This document shows positions 1 through 10,791 of a stretch of 64,000 nucleotides of DNA, piece after piece (within the stretch, counting starts at the first letter, position 1; every line of letters begins with the position of its first letter). Source of the DNA: Puffinus mauretanicus (taxonomy: Eukaryota; Chordata; Aves; Procellariiformes; Procellariidae); the NCBI GenBank assembly GCA_023333565.1, contig JAJKFH010002269.1, positions 310,001 to 374,000 of the forward strand. Direction: 5' to 3'. A program made the position numbers and the translations under genes. The notes under the pieces are model-generated. The model was not told the origin of the DNA and ran no database searches. It saw only the letters and a program-made list of their open reading frames with translations.

Positions 1-600
1 GTTTATAGCTACTCCGTACTTCCCAAGTGTTATCTCTTACTCTGAGCGACTACCATCTCCACCTCCCGCTACTTATATTTCTTCAGAGTTAGGTGTTGAA
101 GGTTCTCCTTGGAGACAGCTTAAGAGTGCTATTTAATGATATATAGTGCAGTGGAGTTGCTTGTGCCCAACATTTTCAAATTGTGCTTCTACCCCTGCTA
201 TATACACAAGCAGTGTGTAACACTGCCCGTTCCTCCTGCTGCTCTGCAGTTCATTGCAGTTCAGTTGTCTTGGGCTGAAACAATTGCTGTGTCAGGGAGC
301 ACTCCACAAGCCAAACAACTTTTAAAATATTGGCTGCTCCTTTTTGAGTGCATTCCTGTTGCAGAAAAGTTGTTTCTCGTCCTCTCAGCAACATGATTTA
401 TGGTAAACTGTAATAGCACGAGAGACAAAGGAGAGACACCGGAGAGTGGTGCAGCAGAAGCAGCTTGGGGCATAAACTTTGCACACTATATTTGCTGCCA
501 AGGTATCAAGAAATCCCAGAGTGAGATGCTAAGAGCTCACTCCCCCTTTCTTTTTCACATACTGTTATCAGGGTTTATGAACGAGGCACCTAACATCTCT
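1..600. other. Unassigned unique-looking sequence
   Basis: No gene or recognisable transposon. Overlapping short frames of 68-86 codons lie on both strands at 136-606. They have no motif I know and run in conflicting frames, so I treat them as chance. Base composition is more balanced than the AT-rich DNA further on, which leaves room for an old repeat or a transcript end that I cannot name. Confidence 0.4.
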
Positions 601-603
601 TTC

Positions 604-663
604 TAGCACTGGACATCTGGAGTGCTAACTGCACACTGTTTTCTTTATAGACAGTGTTTTATT
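604..663 (-). promoter_or_regulatory. Possible minus-strand polyadenylation signal followed by two hairpins
   Basis: Read on the minus strand, AATAAA (663-658) is followed by a 7-bp stem (ACACTGT/ACAGTGT, 657-651 with 639-633, 11-nt loop). A second 7-bp stem follows (TAGCACT/AGTGCTA, 627-621 with 610-604, 10-nt loop). A GT-containing stretch lies just downstream. This order fits the 3' end of a transcript or the R region of an LTR, but AATAAA is common in AT-rich DNA and no upstream gene is visible. Confidence 0.25.
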
Positions 664-702
664 AATTCAATGTTATACATACAATATAAATAGATATACA
701 CA

Positions 703-838
703 TATAAATATACATACAGATCTTATAATCGTGGACAAATTAGGACAAATCATAATCAAAATTACATACAGTATAAATATGCATACAGATCTTATGATCG
801 TGGACAAATTAGGACAAACCATAATCAAAATTACATAG
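703..838. repeat. 69-bp tandem duplication, two copies
   Basis: Copy 1 begins at 703 and copy 2 at 772, so the period is 69 bp. Both contain ATACAGATCTTAT, then ATCGTGGACAAATTAGGACAAA, a CATAATC stretch and AAATTACATA. Only a few substitutions separate them, for example A/G at 711/780 and in the ATAATC/ATGATC part. The second copy ends near 838. The close match points to a fairly recent local duplication or to the internal repeat of a mobile element. Confidence 0.85.
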
Positions 839-840
839 TT

Positions 841-1300
841 CTCTGATAAATCAGACAGCAGGACTCGGTAATTTTTCTGCTCAGCATTCTAGCTCCCCAC
901 CCCTACCAGAAAATCCATTTACTTCCCTGCCAGTTTTCCACAGAAACTTCACCAGGTAACGCACACAATGGGCCCAGTAACAAGCTGCTTTGCCTAGTGA
1001 TGCATCTGCGAGCAAATCCCCTGCTCCATCCGCTGGCGTTGAGGTTGTTGAGCACAACTAAAAACTCCCGCGATGGACTCTGTGTACAGGTGCAAATACC
1101 ACCAGCACCCTAAGCTGCCCCTGGACCACAACCTGCAAATCTGAAAGAAATCCAACCTAACCAGGCCTCTGGGGCACGAGCTCCCACCTCTCCTGCTGCT
1201 TCCTGCCCATGGTCAGCCTCCACCTTGAGGATCCCGGGGGACAAGGACGACCCCACCGGCCTAGTGCCCCTTGCTGTCTATCTGAAAAGGGTTATTATAT
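841..1300. other. GC-richer unassigned patch
   Basis: About 960-1290 is clearly richer in G and C than its surroundings, with CCTCTGGGGCACGAGCTC and a GGATCCCGGGGGACAAGG stretch. There is no open frame of note and no match to the CR1 or LTR sequences elsewhere in the window. It could be part of an old LTR whose polyadenylation signal is the minus-strand AATAAA at 658-663, but I see no defined ends. Confidence 0.3.
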
Positions 1301-3398
1301 GATGGGTGCTTTCTTACAACCACTACTAGCTCAGCACATTGGTACTGAGCACTGATAACTAAACAGTTGTCCTTTTTGTGGGATTTTGGCAGGTGGGAGA
1401 ATGACAGGCAGGATGACAAGATGACAGTCAATGTAGTGAATGTAACAGCAAAATAAAAACAATAGCCTCTTGCACATAAAACAATAGCTCTTGAGTCAGC
1501 TCAGGTGATTCAGAGGCTCTGTTGGGAAGCTTAGGAACTGCACATTAGGCATCTCTGAAATCAAGGACTTAAGTTTTTATTTTGTCTTAGCTGTTGCATT
1601 TTGCCCATGTTTTTTTCTCCTACTGTGTTCACAAAATATCGTTTAGATTTTGGCAGGTCACATATAAAGTAATCTTAAAAGCTCTGGTGTGCAGAAACTC
1701 TTTGTGGGCTGCTTCTGTTGACAGGACCTGCCCTGCTGAAATTAGTAGGTACTTGGAACCGAAGGATGTATCTACGTAAAGTTACACTATTTTAAATAGT
1801 GCTGTCAAAGTTTTGTTGGAAACAAAGAGATGAGTACACTGTATAGGTTCTTGCTTTTTCCAGCAATTTATTAACTTATATTTTCCCACAGAATATTTGG
1901 CCTTTAAAATTGCTGTTCTGCTGGAACGCTCTACCAGAATACCAACAATTATGCTATAATGTTTGTCATGAATCGATAGCACTGCATGCAATATTTAATA
2001 CAAACTAAGCCCCATGAGCCTGCTCTTTTAGTTTTTAAAGTCAGTTTTTGCTTATTTTCAACATTATATTTTGAAATGTCTATTCTGCTTAAAAGAAACA
2101 AAGTGCGTCAGTAATCTTTGATAATACTGATAACACAGGCTTCCTCCCCAACACAGAATTGATCAACACAGTTTCAAACCCTGCAGGGCAAGAAGAAACC
2201 AGTAAAATAACGGGGGATCAGGGAGGAAGGCTAGTAGTTACAGTGCAAAGCCCCAGCTGCTTCAGCATCCTATTCCTAGCAATGGCAAATAGTAGATTTA
2301 TAGAGAAATTTAAGAACAGGGTAAACAGTGATACTGCTCCAGAATACTCTCCAAGTCCCCAGCTGTTTCACAGACAACCTGGCTGAGAGCTGGTATCTTT
2401 GTAAGTTTTTCTCCAGGGCTCCCTTGTCAAACCAAAATTACAATCCGAAATTACAGTAAAGTTTGAGAGGAAAAAAAAAACCCCACAAAAATGAGGGACA
2501 ACAGAATACAAGAGCCTTGATTTGGCTGGATGGGAGAAACAGTTAGATGTATAGTTGAATCTCATGATTTTCCAAGTCTGCCCTTATCTACCTGGCTAAG
2601 CAAAGATGAATAGTACTGTAGGACTGTCCCAAAAACATGTTTTCCACGTTTCTTTCAATTCACATTAAATCCAGTGTATCCACACGCTATAGTTTCAGTG
2701 AAAGCATCTTTATAAAATAGCAAATGCAACCAAAAATGGATGTTCTAATTCAGGGAGTTGTTTCCCAGGCATACTTGGAAGTAAAAGAAAGTCTGATCTA
2801 TTCTGTCTTTATCCTTCTGAGCAAAAGAAACTATACTCCATCATATTTTTATCTTACAATATTCTCATACGCAAGTTTCTAGGTAGAGGTGGCTTAAAAA
2901 GCACAGAAGGCACGTAGAACTAAGAAATATTTTCAGACTAGCTTAACCGTTGCTTTTGCTTCCCCTTTCTGTAAAGTATTTTGTACTGTGCAGCCTTAGC
3001 CTTAACATTCTATGTGTTGCAGAGAACTACTTATAGTGGGAATGTTAAGTTTCTTGACTTCTGTGTACACACAACATCAAGAGAATATTACATTAAAAGT
3101 TCGATGGTATTTTCTGTGGCATTTCACTTTTGATGAGGGTGAAAGTAGGAAAGTATTTAGCATGCACTTGTACGCACAAGCACAGTTTGTGAAAATCCTC
3201 GTTCAAATGTTTGTTTACAACTTGCATGGATTATAACACAGCGCCTGTTTAAGCAATAACTACTTGCTCATTTTCTGCCTTTAGTTCTGAAAACCTCAGG
3301 AATTTCTCTCCTTACAGCCTTCCTGCAGTAACTGATATTACCTCCCCAAAAAACATAGAGAGTGAAGTGCTTCCTTACACAAAGAAGTGACCCTTACT

Positions 3399-3467
3399 TC
3401 GGCCGCATGGGCTACGCGCGTGTGTGCACAGGTAGCGCCTACAGATGCTAAAGAGCGGCATTCCCGT
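3399..3467. other. Small CpG-dense patch
   Basis: About eight CpG dinucleotides fall within roughly 70 bp, including CTTCGGCCGCATGG and CTACGCGCGTGTG, while the surrounding kilobases are almost CpG-free. It is far too short to be a conventional CpG island and no transcript start is evident nearby. Confidence 0.6.
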
Positions 3468-5541
3468 GTGTTGAGCCAAGAGGCTACCTGATGTTTTTAA
3501 TTAAAATGCAGTCAGCTGAAAATCATTAATATCACCAGAGAAAGAAAAACAACCTTTACTTTACTGGGCACGGGTAATAAAGTTTTTGGGTTTTAACTCA
3601 CCAAGCTCCATCTGTGAAGGTTAAGATGAAGGTTAGCTCAGAGAGGATTGCAGCTCTATTTTGTAGACTCTATGGTTGCATCTCATTCAACCCTTATCTC
3701 CACAGGCTGATTCACAGATTTTGTTACAAGATTGCACCTATATTTTTTTCTTAGAAATTAACATTACTTACTCTCTGTAATAGAAGCATACCTATAAAAA
3801 TGTAAATTTAAGGCAGGCCATCTAAATAGAGCATGCTTAACTTCAGCATACCAGGCAGGACTAATCTTGCAGACCTCTGGTAATTTAAATTCTGACAATG
3901 TAAGAAAACTGCAATTGATATTCTGCATAATGGAACGAAATGGAGGCATCAGTATTCTGATGAAGACTGGGAAAAAGTTAAAGATGCTTTTAAATAAGTT
4001 ATGTTTTTCAGTTTAAAATCTTTTCATTTTGTGAAAATTCTTGTTTATTCATTTGTTAAACATACTGAGAAAAAAAAATCTCATTATTACAAATCAGTAT
4101 TTACCACTCTTATTTGTCAAGGATTTGCCTGGGGCATGGGGGTGTCAGTGCATACCTGCAACTTCCCTTACCGCAGCAAGGAGTACGTGTCTCAAAACTA
4201 AATGCACAGAAACTTTCTTTCATGTTCAATACCCAAAGAATTTACCTTGGTTTTCACCTACACTTTTTTTTTTCCATTCAAAATTATGTTATACTCCTCA
4301 CCCCAACAATATAAAGATTATAATTAGCAGTTGCAAGAAACGTTTGAAATCCAAGCAGCATACAAATGTTAGTTCTCATACCATTCTTATCATGTAAACG
4401 CTTTCATTACTTTAAAGAAAAAAGATCTATTTGCTTAAGTTTTGTAAAACTGGGAGAGAAAGATGAAGTGCACCCATGATGTCTTCTGACATGAGGGTTT
4501 CCAAGTAACAGAAATGCAAAAACATTGTACTAAAAGACAGATTCTGTGTCATATCCTCTCATTCTCTATTTAGGTGATGTGGCAACAGGAAAACAGCAAT
4601 CTGTTGAAAGCTGGAAGAATTATTTGGAATCGAAGAGCTCAACTACTGTTTAGGAAATACGGATAGTACCGCTTGTGCTGTCAAATTTCTCTGGAACAAC
4701 TAGGCAATATATTTAACCTCTTTGTGCTCTAGTTTTCCCCTTACTAAAACCAGAATACTTCAGGGTCATCAGTTTGCAAGTATAGAGATGTATGATTTGG
4801 GCCATAAATCTACACAGTCAGATAGAAAATGACAAGTAGAATAGTAATAGGAAAGTGAGAAAAATCCAAGCCATGGTATATTCAGCTGAGCTTTTCAAAG
4901 AAATCTTAGAATATTTAGGAATTTCAGACTACCAAATATCTAGAAGAGTTTAATTTTTCTTAAACATAGATATTACAAAAATAAATCGAGAATGTGAGGA
5001 TAAGAATTGTTCTGAATTCAGTACTTACATTTAATTACTATAGATATGCATGTGCTTCTGCACCTACAGATCTTTAGTCTCTGTCTACACAGATTTCCTG
5101 TTATAGCATGCATGTCTCTCCCCAAAATAAAGAGACCCTATAATCTCAAAGCTAGCACCATCTCAGTTTGCCTTTCATTTCTGAAAGTCTGTTCTCCCTT
5201 CAGTTTTTGAAGAAAGGAAAGATTCATTAGTCTTTTCCTCATGTTAATTTATTTCCAATTCAAACTGTTGATCCTATTTTATTAGCCTTGGTGAAGAATA
5301 TTCTGCATTTCTCACAACTGCAAGGATAAGGCGGCTTTGTAGAGCTGACTAGTATCCTATGATCTAACAATTCAATTAATTTGGAATGTGTCTTACTGAT
5401 TAATAAAACTTTTTACAGAATTGGGTGTTTCATCTGTATTCATAACCTGACACTAATGACTTCCTTAATTCAGCAAGTTATGCAACACAGACGATAAAAT
5501 ATTTATGTTAAGATATTGTAAATTTAATTTTATTATTAAAA

Positions 5542-5559
5542 TTTGATAATATTATCAAA
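5542..5559. repeat. 18-bp perfect palindrome
   Basis: TTTGATAATATTATCAAA is its own reverse complement. It lies in very AT-rich DNA, where short palindromes arise easily. No function is implied. Confidence 0.8.
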
Positions 5560-8325
5560 GTTTTGTCTCATATTCTAGTCTAGTTTTATAATTAAATTCT
5601 ACACATCTACAAATTAAATGAACTGAGCAAGAGAAGCAGATAAAGTTTAGTAGATTCTGGCCCCTGCAGAGAAATTGAGGTATTGTGTTAGAAAATGAGA
5701 ACAGACTTGATAGGACACCGATGGAACTGCTGTGGCAGCAGTTAACATGAAAATGTACAGCATGTGATTTGCCTTTTGAGGGCATACCATTTTTCAAAAT
5801 ATGCATTTGTGTACATTTTTGTAATTTTATGCACAATAACATCAGTGTATCGGATTAGCATATTAGTATAGGCTAATATTCATACTCATCGAGAAGTGCC
5901 TGGAAGAGTCTCAGTGAACTTCTCAAAAGGGACGTGAAGCTCAACTCAAAACTCGAGAGGAATTGGCTCAAGCGAAGAGGTTTCAATTTCCACTGCAAAC
6001 CAAACTCTTGCTTCTTTGATAATGAGACAAAATTCTACTTTTCAGTATTCTGCAGGTTTTGCTCCGAATTTAAACAAAAGAAAACCCATATTCAGATGAG
6101 CTTTGGGATTGCTGTAACATGCTGAGCAGATAAAAAACAGTTAGGCCCATTCATTTTTCTACCACTGAAGTGGAAAAACAAAACAGAACTTTTTTCATGG
6201 AGTGATAGTTGTCTAGTATTCATCAAGTGACACATGTCCCACAATTCTGTCTGTAATCACCTACAGCACATGTATCGCTGCCTTCGATAAAAACCTATTC
6301 TTCTATTAGTTTTGTTCTTGTCTTAAAAAACATGGTCAGCTCATGCCTAATGTCCAGATTCAGTACTCATACAGAGTCATCACTAAGATTATGACTTTTA
6401 AAGAAAGCTGTCCTTTTTGTTTGTTTTTTTTTTTTAAACATGTTTACTTTTCATCTTTTCTAGAGATACAGTTCACAACCAGGCCTTACACTTCAAGAGT
6501 GTATTTATTCAAAACTAAACATTTTACTTCACTTGCTAATCAGAGCCTGTCTCTTCCCTCCCATAGCACTGCTGCAAGTAAAATAGCCTCTGATATTAGG
6601 AATAAATATATTTGTTCCAGTAAAAGTGCATATTGTTCATTTTAACAGAAATATACTTTAAGATGTCAGCTACTTATTTATTTCTAGTTCATTCAAATGG
6701 TATTTTCCAGTGGCAAAATGCAAATAGCACTTCCAAGGTACATTTAACGTAGGTTTTATATTACAGTGCAAGGCATAAACCACAGCCCTGCAGAATGACA
6801 AAGTGTCTGCAGCACTCCTTTATTTAAAAGAAATGTTCCTGAACAGAATCTAGAAGACAAGATGAGCCACAACTAGGATTCCTCAATGGCTGTTTGGATT
6901 TCCCTGCACCGTTTCACATGTCTGTACTTCCCAGTGATCATCTTCAGATGCTGCTGCTGACAGAGAGTTACTGATTTTGGAACAACTTCTTCTGATTATG
7001 GAAATTGAGTAATGAAAACCAAAATACATCGTCAGCAATGACAGTCAAATTGTAAAATGGTAAAAGAACTCTATCATTTGCATTTCTTATTTCCCAGTGT
7101 AGGGAAATCCACAGTACAAAGGAGGCCCTTAGGAAATAAATCCAGAATAATTTCCTTTTAGTTAGTTAAATATTACTTCAAGACTTTTCATTACCATTAC
7201 AAGTCAATAGTTATTTATCTGTATAGAAAGAATAACATCAGACAAAAATACTGCAAATGTTAAGAACTTTTTATGAAAACCATAATAGGAGTTAGTGTTG
7301 GAAATAATCTAGGATAGGAATGAACAAGATATACTTTTAATCCAAAGATCTGCTATGTCACATGCCTGTTGAAAGCGTCTGGATATCCCCCACAAAAAAA
7401 TAGTGCTTTTTAGAACTCTGTGTGCTTTGGGAAGGAGTCTTGTGTATCCCTCAGTATGGAATATGGTTACTGCTCAGAACTAAACAATGGTTTATTCTGG
7501 TAACATCTTAAAAGCCAACATATTTGTGATAAAATATGACAGTGAACTTTATGGTTTAAAAACATACCTGCTCAAAACAAGTATAAAAAAAAATAAAATC
7601 CCTTCTGCTTGTTTGACACTGAAGAACTGAATGGGCAAATACTTGACTAAAGACACTCCCCTAAAGAAACATGCATGGTATGCATTACATATGATAGGAT
7701 TTTATACAAATCTGAATTTGTCTTTAATAATTTCATTTTTAGTATTAATTACAGAAGGTATTTCAAGATGCACTTTATAAGTGTAATGAAATAGAAAAAG
7801 GAGCACTTAGTACTGCCTTATGATTTTTTTTCTTTCCACTAAAATAAGTTCAGTAACAAGCAGAAGGGAACAGCTGACGAAGCACTGTAGTCACAACTAT
7901 AGAAATACCTTTCCCTCATTCTAAGATTCTAGTTGTATCATCTTGCTACTCAAAATCCAGAATTAGTACCCCAAAACAAAAAGTTTGCACAATGTGTTGC
8001 TCCTTACTTAAATTTTCACAGTTTAAAGCAGTAGGATCCAGCTCTGCACAAATATATAGGTCTTCAGTCCAGCATGGAGTGTATATAACACTATCTAGTT
8101 TTACAGATTATTCAAACTATGTGCCTACTTTGCATAAAAAGCCTTATTAAACATGAGTTCAGTGAGTCTCAAGCAGGTTACATATCACACCAAATGGTGC
8201 TTTTTAATATAATACAGTTAGTATACTGAGTAACAGTTTTCCCACTGTTCTTAAGAAGTTCACCATGATGCAGAAAAGCAGTGGTGGTCTGCATGACCAC
8301 AGAAAAAAGAAAAAAAAAATTTTTT

Positions 8326-8660
8326 GAAGGGACATCTGGAGGTCATCTACTCCCACCTCTTCTACCCAGCAGAGCAAACAGCAGATTTAGATGAGGGTGC
8401 CTGGGGCCTTGCTCAGCTCATCCCTGGGGATGGGCATCCAACCACCTCCCTCGGCACTTGCTCTAGAGTTTGATGGTGAAAAAGTTGTTGTCCAATTAAA
8501 ATTTCACTGACACAGGCAGTGACCATTGCCACTCCCCTGCTCTACCCCTCTTCCTCTAACCTCTGCCTACCTGGGAAAAGGCTGCAATTGGGTGCCCCGA
8601 GCCTTCTCCTCTCCAGGCTGAACAAACCCCACTCCCCAGCTGCTCCTTGTATGTCAGATG
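8326..8660 (-). mobile_element. CR1 LINE 3' fragment, minus strand, old copy
   Basis: Read on the minus strand this is the last ~335 bp of a CR1 non-LTR retrotransposon. The plus strand shows GGGACATCTGGAGGTCATCT near 8330 (complement of the CR1 3' end) and CTCCAGGCTGAACAAACCCC near 8612, complement of the conserved block where ORF2 gives way to the 3' UTR. The 5' part is missing, as is usual for CR1. The tail is decayed and abuts an A/T-rich run (8301-8325). Its 3' UTR differs from that of the neighbouring plus-strand copy, so the two belong to different subfamilies and inserted separately. Confidence 0.85.
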
Positions 8661-8995
8661 CTTGGGAGGCAGTCCTGAAGGGCAAAGGAGTCCAGGAAGG
8701 CTGAACATTCTTCAAGAAGGAGATCTTAAAAGCGCAGGAGCAGGCCGTCCCCATGTGCCGAAAGACAAGCCAGCGGGGAAAAAGACCAGCATGGCTGAAC
8801 AGAGAGCTTTGGCCGGAACTCAGGAAAAAAAGGAGTTTATGACCTTTGGAAGAAGGGGCAGGCAACTCGGGAGGACTATAAGGATGTCGTGAGGTTATGC
8901 AGGGAAAAAATTAGAAGGGCCAAAGCCCAACTAGAACTTAATCTGGCTACTGCCATAAAAGACAGTAAAAATGTTTCTATAAATACATTAGCAAC

Positions 8996-9180
8996 AAAAG
9001 GAGGGCCAAGGAGAATCTCCATCCTTTACTGGATGCAGGGGGAAACATAGTGACAAAGGATGAGGAAAAGGCTCAGGTACTAAATGCCGCCTTTGCCTCA
9101 GTCCTTAATAGTAAGTTGTTCTCAGGGTGCTCAGCCCCACTCAGCTGGAAGACAGGGATGGGGAGTAGAATGAAGCCCCC
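8996..9180 (+). pseudogene. CR1 ORF2 fragment, linker upstream of the reverse transcriptase
   Basis: In the frame whose codons include position 8999, the translation reads KRRAKENLHPLLDAGGN, then VTKDEEKAQVLNAAFASVLN, the conserved CR1 segment just before the reverse transcriptase. The frame ends at a TAA at 9181. The reverse transcriptase continues in another frame (codons in phase with 9196), so at least one frameshift lies between about 9130 and 9190. The copy cannot make an intact ORF2 protein. Confidence 0.8.
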
Positions 9181-9195
9181 ATAATCCAAAGGGAA

Positions 9196-10248
9196 ATGGT
9201 TAGTGACCTGCTACACCACTTAGACACACACAGATCTATGGGGCCGGATGGGATCCATGCAAGGGTACTGAGGGAGCTCAGTAACTTGACAGAAGTGCTC
9301 ACCAAGCCATTTTCAATCCTTTATCAGCAGTCCTGGCAAACCGGGGAAGTCCCGGTTGACTGGAAGTTAGCAAATGTGACGCCCATCTACAAGAAGGGCC
9401 GGAAGGAGGATCTGCGGAACTACAGGCCTGTCAGCCTGACCTCGGTGCCAGGGCAGGTTATAGAGCAGATCATCTTGTGTGCCATCATGTGGCACATACA
9501 GGACAACCAGGTGATCAGGCCCGGTCAGCATGGGTTTATGAAAGGCAGGTCCTGCTTCACTAACCTGATATTCTTCTGTGACAGAGTGACCCACTTAGTG
9601 GATGAGGGAAAGGCTGTGGATGTTGTCTAGACTTGTTGTCTACCTAGTAAAACCTTTGACACCGTTTCCCACAGCATTCTTCTGGAGAAACTGGCTGCTC
9701 ATGGCTTGGACGGGCGTACTCTTTGCTGGGTAAAAAACTGGCTGGATGGCTGGGCCCAGAGAGTTGTGGTCAACGGAGTTAAATCCAGTTGGCGGCTGGT
9801 CACGAGCGGTGTTCCCCAGGGCTCAGTACTGGGGCCGGTCCTGTTCGATACCTTTATCAATGATCTGGACGAGGGGATCGAGTGCTCCCTCAGTAAGTTT
9901 GCAGACGACACCAAGTTGGGCGGGAGTGTTGATCTGCTGGAGGGCAGGAAGGCTCTGCAGAGGGACCTGGACAGGCTGGATCGATGGGCTGAGGCCAACT
10001 GTATGAGGTTCAACAAGGCCAAGTGCCAGGTCCTGCACTTGGGTCATAACCACCCCATGCAATGCTACAGGCTTGGGCAGGAGTGGCTGGAAAGCTGCCC
10101 GGCAGAAAAGGACCTGGGGGTGTTGGTCTACAGCCGGCTGAACATGAGCCAGCAGTGTGCCCAGGCAGCCAAGACAAGCAAGGATGCTATTGGCCTTATC
10201 AGAAATAGTGTGGCCAGCAGGACTAGGGAAGTGATCGTCCCCCTGTAG
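9196..10248 (+). pseudogene. CR1 ORF2 reverse transcriptase region, broken by one internal stop
   Basis: This is the reverse transcriptase part of CR1 ORF2, the enzyme that copies CR1 RNA at the insertion site. One frame runs from 9196 to a TAG at 10246, interrupted only by a TAG at 9628-9630. Before the stop I read MGPDGIHARVLREL, NYRPVSLTSVPGQVIEQII and the GFMKGRSC block. After it come [35 protein letters not shown] and the catalytic block FADDTKLGG, with the two aspartates intact. The internal stop and adjacent changes fall in the motif that normally carries the first catalytic aspartate, so that residue is missing. The ATG at 9196 is only where the frame opens; the true ORF2 start lies in the absent 5' part. 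Non-functional as it stands. Confidence 0.9.
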
Positions 10249-10791
10249 TCAGCACTGGTAAGACTGCACCTCAAATACTGTGTTCAGTTTGGGCCCCTCA
10301 CTACAAGAAGGACATTGAGGTGCTGGAGCGTGTCTAAGGAAGGGCAATGAAGCTGGTGAAGGATCTAGAGCTCAAGTCTTATGAGGAGCAGCTGAGGGAA
10401 CTGGGGTTGTTTAGCCTGGAGAAAAGGAGGCTGAGGGGAGACCTCATCGCGCTCTACAACTACCTGAAAGGAGGTCGTAGCGAGGTGGGTGTTGGGTCTC
10501 TTCTCCCAAGTAACAACTGATAGGACAAGAGGAAACGGCCTCAAGTTGTGCCAGGGGAGGTTAGATTGGATATTAGGAAAAATTTCTTCACCGGAAGGGT
10601 TGTCAAGCATTGGAACAGGCTGCCCAGGGAAGTGGTTGAGTCACCATCCCTGGAGGTATTTAAAAGATGTGTGGATGTGGTGCTCAGGGACGTGGCTTAG
10701 TGGTGGACTTGGCAGTGCTAGGTTAACGGTTGGACTTGATGAACTTAAAAGGTCTTTTCCAACCTAAATGATTCTATGATTCTATTCTATG

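Larger units (their letters stand above)
1301..8325. other. AT-rich intergenic or intronic DNA, no gene seen
   Basis: Seven kilobases with stops in every frame. The longest frames are 118 codons (4041-4397, plus) and 100 codons (6343-6645, plus); both are low-complexity, have no domain signature and overlap competing frames. No CR1 tail, LTR or tRNA is recognisable. Poly-T and poly-A runs are common. A CpG-dense patch (3399-3467) and an 18-bp palindrome (5542-5559) are listed separately. Confidence 0.5.
8661..10791 (+). mobile_element. CR1 LINE, 5'-truncated, with reverse transcriptase region and complete 3' end
   Basis: A 2.1-kb plus-strand CR1 copy. It begins inside ORF2, in the linker between the endonuclease and reverse transcriptase domains (GGAGGCAGTCCTGAAGGGCA). 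It continues through the reverse transcriptase (9196-10248), then a 3' UTR of about 520 bp containing GGATATTAGGAAAAATTTCTT, and finishes with repeated ATTCTATG units at 10769-10791. CR1 elements move by target-primed reverse transcription and are the dominant LINE of birds. The truncated 5' end and intact 3' terminus are typical. Decay is modest, so this looks like one of the younger insertions here. Confidence 0.93.

Noticed and set aside
4041..4397. 118-codon plus-strand frame
   Set aside because: Lysine- and phenylalanine-rich text reflects poly-A and poly-T runs, and two other overlapping frames are equally open. No coding signature.
8542..8865. 107-codon minus-strand frame across the CR1 junction
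   Set aside because: It spans two unrelated CR1 copies in opposite orientation and so cannot be a real gene.
9699..10062. Minus-strand frames of 79 and 107 codons inside the CR1
   Set aside because: Shadows of the plus-strand CR1 reverse transcriptase reading frame.
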